The notes below the pieces were generated by a model. That model had not been told where the DNA came from. It saw only the letters and a list, made by a program, of their open reading frames with translations, and searched no databases. This document shows positions 51,231 through 60,732 of a stretch of 64,000 nt of DNA, piece after piece. Position numbers and translations under genes: made by a program. This DNA is from Haemophilus paracuniculus (GTDB lineage Bacteria; Pseudomonadota; Gammaproteobacteria; Enterobacterales; Pasteurellaceae). The number at the start of each line of letters is the position of its first letter. Position 1 is the first letter of the stretch. The stretch covers positions 1 to 64,000 of the forward strand of contig NZ_MUYA01000013.1 of NCBI RefSeq assembly GCF_002015115.1, read 5' to 3'.

Positions 51231-52625
51231 ATGGAATATCGTATCGAAAAAGACACAATGGGCGAAGTGCAAGTGCCAGCAAACCGTTATTGGGCGGCAC
51301 AAACGGAACGCTCACGCAACAATTTTAAAATCGGTCCAGAAGCCTCAATGCCAGCGGAAATCATTGAGGCTTTTGCCTATCTGAAAAAAGCGGCGGCATA
51401 CGCCAACCACGATTTAGGCGTGCTGCCTGCGGAAAAAAGAGATTTGATCGCCCAAGCCTGCGATGAAATTCTTGACCACAAATTAGACGATGAATTTCCG
51501 CTTGTGATTTGGCAGACGGGTTCGGGAACGCAATCGAATATGAACCTGAACGAAGTGATTTCAAACCGTGCGCACGTTCTCAACGGCGGAAAATTGGGCG
51601 AGAAAAGCATTATCCACCCGAATGATGATGTGAATAAATCCCAATCTTCCAACGACACTTACCCAACCGCAATGCACATCGCGGCATACAAAAAAGTGGT
51701 GGAACACACCCTGCCGTGCGTGAAGCGTTTGCAAAAAACCTTAGCGGACAAAGCTGCCGCCTTTACTGATGTGGTGAAAATCGGGCGTACGCACTTAATG
51801 GACGCAACCCCGCTCACGCTCGGACAAGAGTTTTCCGCCTATGCGGCTCAACTTTCATTCGGGATCAAAGCCCTTGAAAACACCTTACCGCACCTTGCGG
51901 AACTTGCCCTAGGTGGCACGGCGGTGGGAACAGGCTTGAACACGCCAAAAGGCTACGATGTGAAAGTGGCGGATTACATCGCCAAATTCACGGGCTTGCC
52001 GTTCGTTACCGCCCAAAACAAATTTGAGGCGTTAGCCACCCACGATGCGATTGTGGAAACCCACGGGGCGTTGAAACAGCTTGCGGTGTCGCTCTACAAA
52101 ATCGCCAATGATATTCGCCTATTAGCCTCTGGTCCTCGTTCAGGCATCGGCGAGATTTTAATCCCTGAAAACGAACCAGGTTCGTCCATTATGCCAGGCA
52201 AAGTGAACCCAACCCAATGCGAAGCCTTAACGATGGTGTGTGCCCAAGTGCTAGGCAACGACACCACTATTTCTTTCGCTGGCACGCAGGGACATTTCCA
52301 ACTCAACGTGTTCAAGCCTGTAATGGCGGCGAACTTCTTGCAATCCGCACAATTATTAGGCGATGCGTGCGTATCCTTTGACGAGCATTGTGCGGTGGGT
52401 ATCGAACCAAACTTCCCACGCATCAAGCAACAGCTCGATCAGTCGTTAATGTTGGTTACTGCATTAAACACCCACATCGGCTACGACAACGCCGCCAAAA
52501 TCGCCAAAACCGCCCACAAAAACGGCACAACCCTTAAAGAAGAAGCAATCAACCTCGGCTTACTCACCGCCGAGCAATTCGATGAATGGGTACGCCCAGA
52601 GGATATGGTGGGGAGTTTGAAATAA
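51231..52625 (+). CDS. fumC: Class II fumarase FumC
   Basis: 464 residues. Signature [15 protein letters not shown], plus [19 protein letters not shown] and the catalytic histidine region [17 protein letters not shown]. It interconverts malate and fumarate without an iron-sulfur cluster. In an organism with FrdABCD it supplies fumarate from malate for anaerobic respiration. A CRP site lies upstream, and an uptake-sequence hairpin and family B repeat lie downstream. Confidence 0.96.
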   Translation: MEYRIEKDTMGEVQVPANRYWAAQTERSRNNFKIGPEASMPAEIIEAFAYLKKAAAYANHDLGVLPAEKRDLIAQACDEILDHKLDDEFPLVIWQTGSGTQSNMNLNEVISNRAHVLNGGKLGEKSIIHPNDDVNKSQSSNDTYPTAMHIAAYKKVVEHTLPCVKRLQKTLADKAAAFTDVVKIGRTHLMDATPLTLGQEFSAYAAQLSFGIKALENTLPHLAELALGGTAVGTGLNTPKGYDVKVADYIAKFTGLPFVTAQNKFEALATHDAIVETHGALKQLAVSLYKIANDIRLLASGPRSGIGEILIPENEPGSSIMPGKVNPTQCEALTMVCAQVLGNDTTISFAGTQGHFQLNVFKPVMAANFLQSAQLLGDACVSFDEHCAVGIEPNFPRIKQQLDQSLMLVTALNTHIGYDNAAKIAKTAHKNGTTLKEEAINLGLLTAEQFDEWVRPEDMVGSLK

Positions 52626-52632
52626 CAATTTA

Positions 52633-52680
52633 CAAGCGGTGGGATTGGCGAAAATTTTTGATAATCTGACCGCTTGTTTT
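52633..52680 (+). terminator. Uptake-sequence hairpin after fumC
   Basis: ACAAGCGGTGGGATT paired with AATCTGACCGCTTGT (two mismatches in the stem) followed by TTTT. Confidence 0.6.
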
Positions 52681-52750
52681 GGGACGCGAAAATCGTGTCC
52701 TTGCGTAGGGACCCTCGCTGGCGTCCTGTAACGTGAAATTGACGAAACCC
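52680..52750. repeat. Intergenic double-hairpin repeat, family B copy 2
   Basis: GGGACGCGA aaa TCGTGTCC, TTGCGT, AGGGACCCTCGCTGGCGTCC, GTGAAATTGACGAAA. It aligns along its whole length with 40861-40932, with arm changes that mostly keep pairing. Confidence 0.55.
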
Positions 52751-52906
52751 TTAACGTAAAATGGCGGGGGATCACTTCTGAAAATTTATGCAAATTATCC
52801 CCCTCGCCACTTTCAAAATCGGGGAAATTTTAGTATCTTTCTGCTTTCGCAAAATTTGTGAAAATCCAACCGCTTTCCACTTCTATTTACCCATAAGGAT
52901 TTAAAA

Positions 52907-54322
52907 ATGGCGATCAAAAGAGTAGCTGAACTCATTCGTGAAAACGAAATTAAATTTGTGATGTTGAAATTTACCGACATCAAGGGCAAAGAGCACGGCG
53001 TGTCGTTGCCTGTGAGCCTGATTGAAGATGATTTGGAAGATCTTTTTGAAGAGGGCAAGATGTTTGACGGCTCGTCTGTTGAGGGCTGGCGTGCGATTAA
53101 CAAAGCCGATATGTTGTTAATGCCAATCCCTGAAACCGCCGCCGTTGATCCCTTCGCTCGTATTCCTACCCTGACCCTTCGTTGTAGCATCTATGATCCA
53201 AACACAATGCAAAGCTACGACCGTGATCCTCGCTCAATCGCCATTCGTGCGGAAAATTACCTCAAATCCACAGGCATTGCCGACAGCGTGCTATTCGGGC
53301 CAGAGCCAGAATTTTTCTTATTTGACGATGTGCGTTTCAGCACCGAAATGAACAATGTGTCGTACAAAATTGACGATCAAGAAGCCGCTTGGAACACCAA
53401 CCGCAAATATGAAGACGGCAATAACGCTTACCGTCCACTTAAAAAAGGCGGTTACTGTGCGGTAGCCCCGTTGGATTCCGCCCACGATATTCGTTCTGAA
53501 ATGTGCTTAATTTTGGAAGAAATGGGCTTAGTGATCGAAGCCCACCACCACGAAGTAGCGACCGCAGGGCAAAACGAAATCGCGACCCGTTTCAACACCT
53601 TAACTTTGAAAGCGGATGAAACCCAAATCTACAAATATGTGGTGCAAAATGTGGCGGTCGAACACGGCAAAACCGCCTGCTTTATGCCAAAACCATTCGC
53701 AGGCGACAACGGCTCGGGAATGCACTGTAATATGTCGTTAAGCAAAGACGGCAAAAACGTGTTTATGGGCGACAAATACGCAGGCTTGTCGGAAACCGCC
53801 CTCTACTATATCGGCGGTATCATCAAACACGCCAAAGCCCTCAATGCGTTCACCAACCCAAGCACCAACTCATACAAACGCTTAGTACCTGGGTTTGAAG
53901 CCCCAGTATTACTCGCTTACTCGGCAAGTAACCGCTCGGCATCAATCCGTATCCCTGCGGTAACCAGCCCGAAAGCGACCCGTGTTGAAGCGCGTTTCCC
54001 AGATCCATTGGCGAACCCATACCTCGCATTTGCCGCCCTGTTAATGGCGGGCTTAGACGGCGTGATCAATAAAATCCACCCTGGCGATGCAATGGATAAA
54101 AACCTCTACGACCTACCGCCAGAAGAGTTGAAAGATATTCCAGCGGTGGCAAGCTCGCTCGGCGAAGCCCTCGATGCCCTCGAAGCCGATTACGACTTCC
54201 TCACCAAAGGTGGCGTATTCAGCAAAGAGTTCATTGACGCTTACATCGGCATCAAACGCAAAGAAGTCGAACGCCTCAATATGACCCCACACCCAGTGGA
54301 ATTTGAGATGTATTACGCTTAA
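52907..54322 (+). CDS. glnA: Glutamine synthetase GlnA
   Basis: 471 residues, type I GS. ATG after AAGGATTTAAAA. Motifs: [65 protein letters not shown], and the adenylylation loop [11 protein letters not shown] with the modifiable tyrosine, so GlnE-type control is likely. It makes glutamine from glutamate and ammonia. No glnL/glnG two-component genes follow; instead a terminator and the Slam gene. Confidence 0.97.
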   Translation: MAIKRVAELIRENEIKFVMLKFTDIKGKEHGVSLPVSLIEDDLEDLFEEGKMFDGSSVEGWRAINKADMLLMPIPETAAVDPFARIPTLTLRCSIYDPNTMQSYDRDPRSIAIRAENYLKSTGIADSVLFGPEPEFFLFDDVRFSTEMNNVSYKIDDQEAAWNTNRKYEDGNNAYRPLKKGGYCAVAPLDSAHDIRSEMCLILEEMGLVIEAHHHEVATAGQNEIATRFNTLTLKADETQIYKYVVQNVAVEHGKTACFMPKPFAGDNGSGMHCNMSLSKDGKNVFMGDKYAGLSETALYYIGGIIKHAKALNAFTNPSTNSYKRLVPGFEAPVLLAYSASNRSASIRIPAVTSPKATRVEARFPDPLANPYLAFAALLMAGLDGVINKIHPGDAMDKNLYDLPPEELKDIPAVASSLGEALDALEADYDFLTKGGVFSKEFIDAYIGIKRKEVERLNMTPHPVEFEMYYA

Positions 54323-54337
54323 TCACAGGCAAAAACA

Positions 54338-54366
54338 AAGGCGACCATTTGGTCGCCTTATATTTA
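54338..54366. terminator. Bidirectional terminator between glnA and slam
   Basis: AAGGCGACC attt GGTCGCCTT with A-rich and T-rich flanks. Confidence 0.8.
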
Positions 54367-55854
54367 GAATGATTTGCTGACATCAAAGAAAATTTGGTTC
54401 TTATCGTAAGAGTAGATTGGAATGTTGCTATCTACCTTAGAATAACTAAACGTAATTTTCGGGGTAAAACCAGCGAAATGTAACTCTTTATGCCACAGCG
54501 AAAGTGATGCCGAGTATTCGGTATTTTTCTGCTTTTTACCAAAGAAAGAGGCTTCTTTGTAGTTACGTTTTGCCACGCCCAAGGTGGTGGACGTTGAAAG
54601 CCCTAACGGCCATTCTTGCCCCCAAGTTAAACGTGTGCCAACACGATCATAAGCATTGGTTTTATCTTTCGCATTTTTAGTAGAAAGATCTAACGCCAAC
54701 GACCAATACTGGGTGCTGCTTGGGAAATACATTATCGAATTCGTCAAAGCGTGGCTGATACCCTCATACTGTTTATTAACCGCACGATTATATTTATCAA
54801 AGCCAAAGTTATAGTAGAACGAATATCTTACCCCTTGCGTAAGCCAATAATTCGCCGATAAACTCGCCCCGTAAGTATCGTTATACTGTTTGAGTGCCTT
54901 GCTTGCATTCAAACCGCCCGCATACCAACGTTTTTGCACATAAGGGGTAAATTGAATGTTTTTGCGAGCATCAGAATAACCCAAGCCCAAACCTAAATGA
55001 GCATTCACATCATTGTAGCTTTTGTTATCCCAATAGTATTTACTGGAAAGGCTTGTTTCAAAGTTAAGATATTTACCGCCAGATAAGCCCCAACGCTTAT
55101 CCGCCCCCACCCAAGCAGAGATTCCCTGCCCTGATTGACGCGGGGTGTTGTAGGTTACCGTTGCCCCATTTGGCAAGGTAGCTGTTGTGCCTTGTTTGGC
55201 TGAGTTGGCGAGGTTTTTATCATTTAAGAAAGTTGAACCAAATGAGAAATTCCAATCTTCTTTACGATCGATTGCCTCAATAAAGTTATCAAACACTTTC
55301 ACATCGCCCTCACTCACCCCATTTGAAGCTCTTAAACGCTCAAACTGCCCTTTGGCGGCTTCAAATTCTTGGTTATAGAATAGGGTTTCAGCAAGTTGGA
55401 AACGAATATAATCGTTATTCGGGAATTTGGAACTTAATGTACGATAAGCTGCCACAGATTCATTTAAATTCTTCTCTCTTAATAAAATCGCTTCGCCCCA
55501 TTCAATTAAAGATAAATCGGCAGTTGGCACTTGTTGATAAAGTTGAATATAGGTGGGTAAAACGTTTTTATTCGGCGAAATAAGAGATTGAACAAATAAT
55601 TTTTCCAGAATTTCTGGATTTTCACGCAATTCTTTGCCAGTAAAACGAGCCACTTGGGGCTGATCTGCCTCGCTCTTTTCAACAGACATTGTTTGCGTTC
55701 TTAATGAATGTTCTTGCACTTCTTTTTCGGTAACCAATGAAGAAGTGTTTACATCCGTTTGTGAGGGATCTCGCCCCACATTATTATTTTCATTTGCCCC
55801 TGCATAGGAAGCAAAATAAGAAAAAATAAATAAGGATAACAGGGATTTTTTCAT
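54364..55854 (-). CDS. Slam-type outer-membrane translocon (surface lipoprotein assembly modifier)
   Basis: 496 residues. Signal peptide MKKSLLSLFIFSYFASYAGA. A periplasmic TPR-like domain (about 90-190; YIRFQLAETLFYNQEFEAAK) precedes a DUF560 beta-barrel of about 14 strands (about 200-496) ending in the C-terminal phenylalanine of outer-membrane proteins (FFDVSKSF). This is the Slam architecture first defined in Neisseria, where it flips lipoproteins to the cell surface. The lipoprotein gene directly upstream on the same strand has a TbpB-like barrel, so it is the likely substrate. A hairpin between the two genes could lower Slam levels relative to its substrate. Confidence 0.85.
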   Translation of the reverse strand: MKKSLLSLFIFSYFASYAGANENNNVGRDPSQTDVNTSSLVTEKEVQEHSLRTQTMSVEKSEADQPQVARFTGKELRENPEILEKLFVQSLISPNKNVLPTYIQLYQQVPTADLSLIEWGEAILLREKNLNESVAAYRTLSSKFPNNDYIRFQLAETLFYNQEFEAAKGQFERLRASNGVSEGDVKVFDNFIEAIDRKEDWNFSFGSTFLNDKNLANSAKQGTTATLPNGATVTYNTPRQSGQGISAWVGADKRWGLSGGKYLNFETSLSSKYYWDNKSYNDVNAHLGLGLGYSDARKNIQFTPYVQKRWYAGGLNASKALKQYNDTYGASLSANYWLTQGVRYSFYYNFGFDKYNRAVNKQYEGISHALTNSIMYFPSSTQYWSLALDLSTKNAKDKTNAYDRVGTRLTWGQEWPLGLSTSTTLGVAKRNYKEASFFGKKQKNTEYSASLSLWHKELHFAGFTPKITFSYSKVDSNIPIYSYDKNQIFFDVSKSF

Positions 55855-55890
55855 AGAATAATTTGTCTAATAGGGATTTTTATTGATTCC

Positions 55891-55921
55891 TAATAAAACA
55901 GTCCACCAGAGGTGGACTGTT
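55891..55921 (-). terminator. Hairpin between the surface lipoprotein and slam genes
   Basis: 10-bp stem ACAGTCCACC aga GGTGGACTGT with TTTATT on the minus-strand 3' side. Partial terminator or message-stability element. Confidence 0.75.
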
Positions 55922-55951
55922 AAATTAAAAACATTCAATCAAAGAATTAAA

Positions 55952-57688
55952 TTAGTTTTTGATTGCAGAGTTAGTATCAAGTTGGTCAGTACTTTCGCCA
56001 AGACCTGGTTCAACTGGTTTTGGTGCAGCAGGTTTAGCTGCTGGAGTAGCTGGAGTAACTGCTGGTGCTACTGGTTTTGGAGCAACGTAGTTATATTCCG
56101 CGTTTTGTACTTTAGCACCAAATACCGCACCCCAAGTTTGAGCTTCGTTATTTTTACCTTTTAACGCACCACCTAACTCTTGAGCTTTGTTACCAAAGAG
56201 GTTCGCATCAAGTGTACCATCTTTATTTACGTTGTTTGCACCTAAGTCAGTACGGGTTGCATCACCTTTAATGCTACCATCGTTTTCTAACTTACCAGCA
56301 AATGTTGCTAACTGGTTAGTTTTTAAAGTTTTACCAGTAGAAACACCTGTGTTCCATACATCGTAAAGGTTACCAGTTACGTCTTTGGTTTTAAGATCGA
56401 TGTTTGCAGCAACGTGTGTACCAGAAACAAGAGCTTGGCTGTAACCAATCGCATTCGGGATACCTGCACCGCTGTTAAACTCGTGGTTTAAACCATAAGT
56501 AACGGCGTGACCTTGATATTGTAAACTACCCGCTGGAGTTTTGTTCGCACCACCAGTTGCATACACATTTGCAAGCTCAGAAGCTAAGTTTTCACGGTAT
56601 TTGGTATCATCAACACCACGATAGAAGTAGTGGTTTTCTGTACCAGCTTTACCATAGCTACCGTAATCAACAACTTTAGTACCGTTTACAAGATCTTTAC
56701 CATCTTTGTAACCATTTTCTAATGCGTTTTTAGTTACGCCATCTAAGTTAGTAGTTACACGACCGTATTGAACGCGAGTAAGTTGTCCATCTTCATAAGC
56801 ACGCGTATTTTGTTTAGTATCTTTTAAAGTAGTAAATGGTGCGTTGTTGATTGCGACATTACCAGTTTTATCGCCTGCACCAGTTTCTGAGTTACCAGCA
56901 ACGAAAGTTCTATGACCGTAAACTTCGGTTACACTCGCTTCGCCTTTTTCGTTTTTACCTGCTAACACAGCATCAGTGCGTCTGCTGAATTGAGCTTCTT
57001 CTTCAACAGCACTTTTACCTGCATAAGGGGTATAGTTTCTACGACCGTCTTGATAAACGTACGCTAAACCTTCTTTTTTACCCATATCAGCCATTTTAGT
57101 ATCTTGACCAGCTGGGGTGCGAGGTGCACGAACATCGCCGTTCTTAGTTCCTTTCTCATCTTTATAGATGTGAGCTAAGGTGTAAGTACCAGTTTTGTTT
57201 GAAGTGTTACCACGGAAATCGTAGTCTTCAACATAGGCTTGTTTTTGACCAGTGATATACTGACCTTTTGCATCAACAGGGATAGCTACAACAACAGTGT
57301 CAAGGCTTGGATCAAGTTGAACTTCCATTGCTGCTACTTTTGATGATTGGTGATTGTTTTTGATGTTACCTTTAGCACTTACACTCAAGTTTGATGCATT
57401 TTTTTGAACGAATTTATGACCAACTTCTTCAACCGCTTTTACTTGAGCTTCTTTAGCTGCTGCAGCTGCTGCCGCTTTTTCAGCCGCTGCTTTTTCTGCT
57501 GCAGTTTTCGCTGCTGCTTCTGCCGCCGCTTTATCCGCTGCTGCTTTCGCCGCTGCCGCTTGTTGTGCAGCTGCTTGCTGTTGTTTTGCAGCAGAGTTAT
57601 CGCTGCTACCGCCACCAGATGAACACGCTGCTAATACAGCTGAACATACTAATGTTAAACTAAATTTAACTAATTGATTTTTATTCAT
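55952..57688 (-). CDS. Slam-dependent surface lipoprotein with TbpB-like barrel
   Basis: 578 residues. Lipoprotein signal MNKNQLVKFSLTLVCSAVLAAC with SSGGG after the cysteine. An Ala/Lys/Glu/Gln-rich helix (about 33-85) probably lifts the protein off the membrane. A long handle region follows. The C-terminal eight-stranded barrel is of TbpB type: NIDLKTKDVTGNLYDVW, LFGNKAQELGGALKGK and WGAVFGAK. A Pro/Ala tail ends it. Ligand unknown: no TonB-dependent receptor gene is adjacent, unlike transferrin or hemophilin systems. Probably displayed outside the cell by the Slam encoded downstream. An (AAGGT)9 tract upstream may vary its expression. Confidence 0.8.
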   Translation of the reverse strand: MNKNQLVKFSLTLVCSAVLAACSSGGGSSDNSAAKQQQAAAQQAAAAKAAADKAAAEAAAKTAAEKAAAEKAAAAAAAKEAQVKAVEEVGHKFVQKNASNLSVSAKGNIKNNHQSSKVAAMEVQLDPSLDTVVVAIPVDAKGQYITGQKQAYVEDYDFRGNTSNKTGTYTLAHIYKDEKGTKNGDVRAPRTPAGQDTKMADMGKKEGLAYVYQDGRRNYTPYAGKSAVEEEAQFSRRTDAVLAGKNEKGEASVTEVYGHRTFVAGNSETGAGDKTGNVAINNAPFTTLKDTKQNTRAYEDGQLTRVQYGRVTTNLDGVTKNALENGYKDGKDLVNGTKVVDYGSYGKAGTENHYFYRGVDDTKYRENLASELANVYATGGANKTPAGSLQYQGHAVTYGLNHEFNSGAGIPNAIGYSQALVSGTHVAANIDLKTKDVTGNLYDVWNTGVSTGKTLKTNQLATFAGKLENDGSIKGDATRTDLGANNVNKDGTLDANLFGNKAQELGGALKGKNNEAQTWGAVFGAKVQNAEYNYVAPKPVAPAVTPATPAAKPAAPKPVEPGLGESTDQLDTNSAIKN

Positions 57689-57737
57689 AATGAATAACCT
57701 TTGATCAAAAATAAAAGAGTTTTACACTCAAAATTAC

Positions 57738-57774
57738 GCAGTAAAAAATTACTGCCCCTTTTGTATACAAAAGG
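57738..57774 (-). promoter_or_regulatory. Two adjacent perfect palindromes in the surface-lipoprotein leader
   Basis: GCAGTAA aaaa TTACTGC (57738-57755) and CCTTTTGTATACAAAAGG (57757-57774). They lie between the putative promoter and the gene, so they may be operators or message hairpins. Confidence 0.6.
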
Positions 57775-57794
57775 CACTTGCCTTTCGGTGCGTA

Positions 57795-57822
57795 TTTATA
57801 CCAAAACGCCCAAAAAACGCAA
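57795..57822 (-). promoter_or_regulatory. Putative promoter of the surface lipoprotein gene
   Basis: Minus strand TTGCGT, 16 bases, TATAAA. The leader would be about 100 bases. The pentanucleotide tract begins 9 bases upstream of the -35. Confidence 0.5.
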
Positions 57823-57830
57823 AGCAAAGT

Positions 57831-57875
57831 AAGGTAAGGTAAGGTAAGGTAAGGTAAGGTAAGGTAAGGTAAGGT
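57831..57875. repeat. Simple-sequence repeat (AAGGT)9
   Basis: Nine perfect tandem copies of AAGGT (ACCTT on the coding strand of the lipoprotein gene), 143-187 bases before its start codon and immediately upstream of the putative -35. Tracts like this change length by slipped-strand mispairing in Pasteurellaceae and Neisseria. Confidence 0.95.
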
Positions 57876-57984
57876 AAATTTATGTAAATTTATTTCATTT
57901 TTAGCCGTTTATACAGCTTTTAGAACAAAAAACAATCAAACTTATTAAAAAGGACTGCGGTTGTGTTACGATTTTGGCGATTAG

Positions 57985-58012
57985 TTCCCCTCATATATAG
58001 AGGGGAATTTTT
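57985..58012 (+). terminator. Hairpin with T tail upstream of proS
   Basis: TTCCCCTC atatata GAGGGGAA TTT. No plus-strand gene precedes it, so it is a proS attenuator, the end of a small RNA starting at about 57880-57920, or an antisense terminator. Confidence 0.6.
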
Positions 58013-58133
58013 GCCTCTATAAAGGGTAAACGCAATCACACTTTCTTGCTATGTAAAATTGTATAAGAAAATTCTGCTATTTTGTTTTAGAATAACGCCA
58101 TTTTTTGATTATCCATAAAAATTAGGAATTACA

Positions 58134-59846
58134 ATGCGTACAAGTCAATATCTTCTTTCAACTCTCAAAGAAACCCCAAACGATGCCCAAGTGGTGAGCC
58201 ATCAGTTAATGTTGCGTGCGGGAATGATCCGCCCCCTTGCCTCTGGGCTTTACACTTGGTTGCCGACAGGGTTACGCGTGTTGAAGAAAGTGGAAAATAT
58301 CATTCGTGAAGAGATGAACAAAAGCGGGGCGATTGAGGTGGAAATGCCGGTGGTGCAACCTGCGGATTTGTGGGTGGAATCAGGGCGTTGGGACGACTAC
58401 GGCCCTGAATTGTTGCGTTTTAATGACCGTGGCGACCGTCCGTTCGTACTCGGCCCGACCCACGAGGAAGTGATTACCGACCTCGTTCGCCGTGAAGTGA
58501 GTTCTTACAAACAGCTTCCGCTCAATCTCTACCAAATTCAAGCCAAATTCCGTGATGAGGTTCGTCCTCGTTTTGGCGTAATGCGTGGGCGTGAGTTTTT
58601 GATGAAAGACGCTTACTCGTTCCATACCACCCACGAGAGCTTACAGGAAACCTACGATGTAATGCACCAAACCTACTGCAACATTTTTAACCGTTTGGGC
58701 TTAGATTTCCGCCCCGTGCAGGCGGACACTGGCTCAATCGGGGGCAGTGCCTCTCACGAGTTCCAAGTATTGGCACAAAGTGGCGAGGACGATATCGTGT
58801 TCTCAACGGAATCTGACTACGCCGCCAACATTGAGCTTGCCGAAGCGGTGGCAGTGGGCGAACGCCAAGCCCCAACCAAAGCAATGGAATTGGTTGACAC
58901 CCCAAATGCGAAAACCATTGCCGAATTGGTCGAACAGTTCAATCTGCCGATTGAGAAAACCGTCAAAACCTTGATCGTGAAAGGTTCAGACGAAAACCAA
59001 CCGCTTGTTGCCCTCGTAATTCGTGGCGACCACGAACTCAACGAAGTGAAAGCCCAAAAACTCGCCGAAGTTGCCGAGCCGTTGGAATTTGCTGACGAAG
59101 CGGAAATCAAAGCCAAAATCGGGGCGGGCGTTGGCTCACTCGGACCAGTCAATATGCCGATCCCTGTGATTATCGACCGTTCCGTTGCCCTAATGAGCGA
59201 CTTCGGTGCAGGGGCGAACATTGACGGCAAACACTACTTCAACATCAACTGGGAACGTGATGTGGCAATGCCAAAAGTGGCGGATTTGCGTAACGTGGTC
59301 GAGGGCGACCCAAGCCCAGACGGTAAAGGCACGTTGCAAATCAAACGCGGTATCGAAGTGGGGCATATTTTCCAACTCGGCACCAAATACTCAGAAGCGA
59401 TGAAAGCCACCGTGCAAGGCGAAGACGGCAGACCGCAAACGATGATTATGGGCTGCTACGGCATCGGCGTAACCCGTGTGGTAGCGGCGGCGATTGAGCA
59501 GAATTTTGACGAGCGAGGCATCAAATGGTCGGACTCGATTGCCCCATTCACGGTGGCGATTGTGCCGATGAATATGCACAAATCGGAAAAAGTGCAGGTG
59601 TTCGCCGAAGATCTCTATAAAATCCTCAAAGCCCAAAATGTCGATGTGATTTTTGACGACCGCAAAGAACGCCCAGGTGTGATGTTCGCTGATATGGAAT
59701 TGATCGGCGTTCCACACACGATTGTGATCGGCGAGAAAAACCTCGACAACGGCGAAATCGAATACAAAAACCGCCGCACCGGCGAAAAACAGATGATCGC
59801 CAAAGATCAGTTGCTCGATTTCATCAAATCACAACTCAACCCATAA
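58134..59846 (+). CDS. proS: Prolyl-tRNA synthetase ProS
   Basis: 570 residues, bacterial ProRS type. Class II core: [40 protein letters not shown] (motif 2), [19 protein letters not shown] (motif 3). A YbaK-like editing domain (about 225-400; [19 protein letters not shown]) lies between motifs 2 and 3, and the anticodon-binding domain follows ([20 protein letters not shown]). It charges proline tRNA. Good ribosome site TTAGGAATTACA. Strong terminator after it. Confidence 0.97.
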   Translation: MRTSQYLLSTLKETPNDAQVVSHQLMLRAGMIRPLASGLYTWLPTGLRVLKKVENIIREEMNKSGAIEVEMPVVQPADLWVESGRWDDYGPELLRFNDRGDRPFVLGPTHEEVITDLVRREVSSYKQLPLNLYQIQAKFRDEVRPRFGVMRGREFLMKDAYSFHTTHESLQETYDVMHQTYCNIFNRLGLDFRPVQADTGSIGGSASHEFQVLAQSGEDDIVFSTESDYAANIELAEAVAVGERQAPTKAMELVDTPNAKTIAELVEQFNLPIEKTVKTLIVKGSDENQPLVALVIRGDHELNEVKAQKLAEVAEPLEFADEAEIKAKIGAGVGSLGPVNMPIPVIIDRSVALMSDFGAGANIDGKHYFNINWERDVAMPKVADLRNVVEGDPSPDGKGTLQIKRGIEVGHIFQLGTKYSEAMKATVQGEDGRPQTMIMGCYGIGVTRVVAAAIEQNFDERGIKWSDSIAPFTVAIVPMNMHKSEKVQVFAEDLYKILKAQNVDVIFDDRKERPGVMFADMELIGVPHTIVIGEKNLDNGEIEYKNRRTGEKQMIAKDQLLDFIKSQLNP

Positions 59847-59850
59847 TCAA

Positions 59851-59885
59851 AAAACTGGCTAGGAAAACCTAGCCAGTTTTTGTTT
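59851..59885 (+). terminator. Terminator after proS
   Basis: Perfect 13-bp stem AAAACTGGCTAGG aaaa CCTAGCCAGTTTT followed by TGTTT. Confidence 0.93.
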
Positions 59886-59929
59886 CAAGGGGTGGGATTT
59901 TGCGAAATTTTGCAAAATCATACCGCTTG

Positions 59930-60622
59930 TTAAGCAAAATTATTCAACATCTTCACCACAATGGTGGACGATTTTTCCGCCGCAAGCGGTAAAAATTCAT
60001 CAAAAGAAAGGTGGGATTCCTTATCCGCCACATCGGAAATCGCACGCACTACCACGAACGGCACGCCGAAAGCATGGCAGACCTGAGCGATTGACGCCGC
60101 TTCCATTTCTACCGCCGCCACCGTTGGGAAATCTTGACGGATTTTCGCAATCATTTCCGCCCCGTTCACAAACAGATCGCCACTACAAATCAAGCCCGAC
60201 ACCGCATTAAAGCCCGCTTTTTCGGTCTCTTTGCGAGCCAATTCCGCCAGTTGAGCATCCGCCACTAACGCAGGTGGATTGGCAGGCAATTGCCCTTTTT
60301 CATAGCCGAACGCGGTAACATCGACATCGTGGTGGCGAACTTCGGTGGAAATTACAATATCCCCCACGTTCAAGTTCGGATCTAAGCCCCCCGCCGATCC
60401 CGTGTTGATCACCAAATCAGGGCGACTTTGCTGCAATAACAACGTTGTGCCAACCGCCGCCGCCGTTTTGCCAATGCCCGACTGCAACAACGCCACATCA
60501 ACGGTATCAATCTTCCCTTCATAAATTTTGCAACCCGCCATTTCCGTGATCTTCGGCTCTGCCATATAGTTTTTCAAAATTTCCACTTCTTGTGCCATCG
60601 CACCAATAATCGCAATTTTCAT
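59930..60622 (-). CDS. mtnN: 5'-methylthioadenosine/S-adenosylhomocysteine nucleosidase
   Basis: 230 residues, as in E. coli (Pfs). Start [20 protein letters not shown] with the catalytic glutamate; [39 protein letters not shown]; catalytic aspartate in [19 protein letters not shown]. It cleaves MTA and SAH and feeds methionine salvage and autoinducer-2 synthesis. Single-gene unit, ATG after AAAAGGAAAAGACA. Confidence 0.95.
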   Translation of the reverse strand: MKIAIIGAMAQEVEILKNYMAEPKITEMAGCKIYEGKIDTVDVALLQSGIGKTAAAVGTTLLLQQSRPDLVINTGSAGGLDPNLNVGDIVISTEVRHHDVDVTAFGYEKGQLPANPPALVADAQLAELARKETEKAGFNAVSGLICSGDLFVNGAEMIAKIRQDFPTVAAVEMEAASIAQVCHAFGVPFVVVRAISDVADKESHLSFDEFLPLAAEKSSTIVVKMLNNFA

Positions 60623-60732
60623 TGTCTTTTCCTTTTACGCAAAAATGGGGGGATTGTAGCAGAAGCTAAGATAAAATCGAAATAAATGGCGGATATAAAT
60701 CCGCCACAATTTTTCCGAAATCCTACCGCTTG

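Noticed and set aside
57404..57622. Cysteine- and phenylalanine-rich open frame opposite the surface lipoprotein
   Set aside because: It is the antisense of the Ala-rich (GCT/GCA) stalk codons, so the cysteines are an artefact. It is not a second metallothionein.
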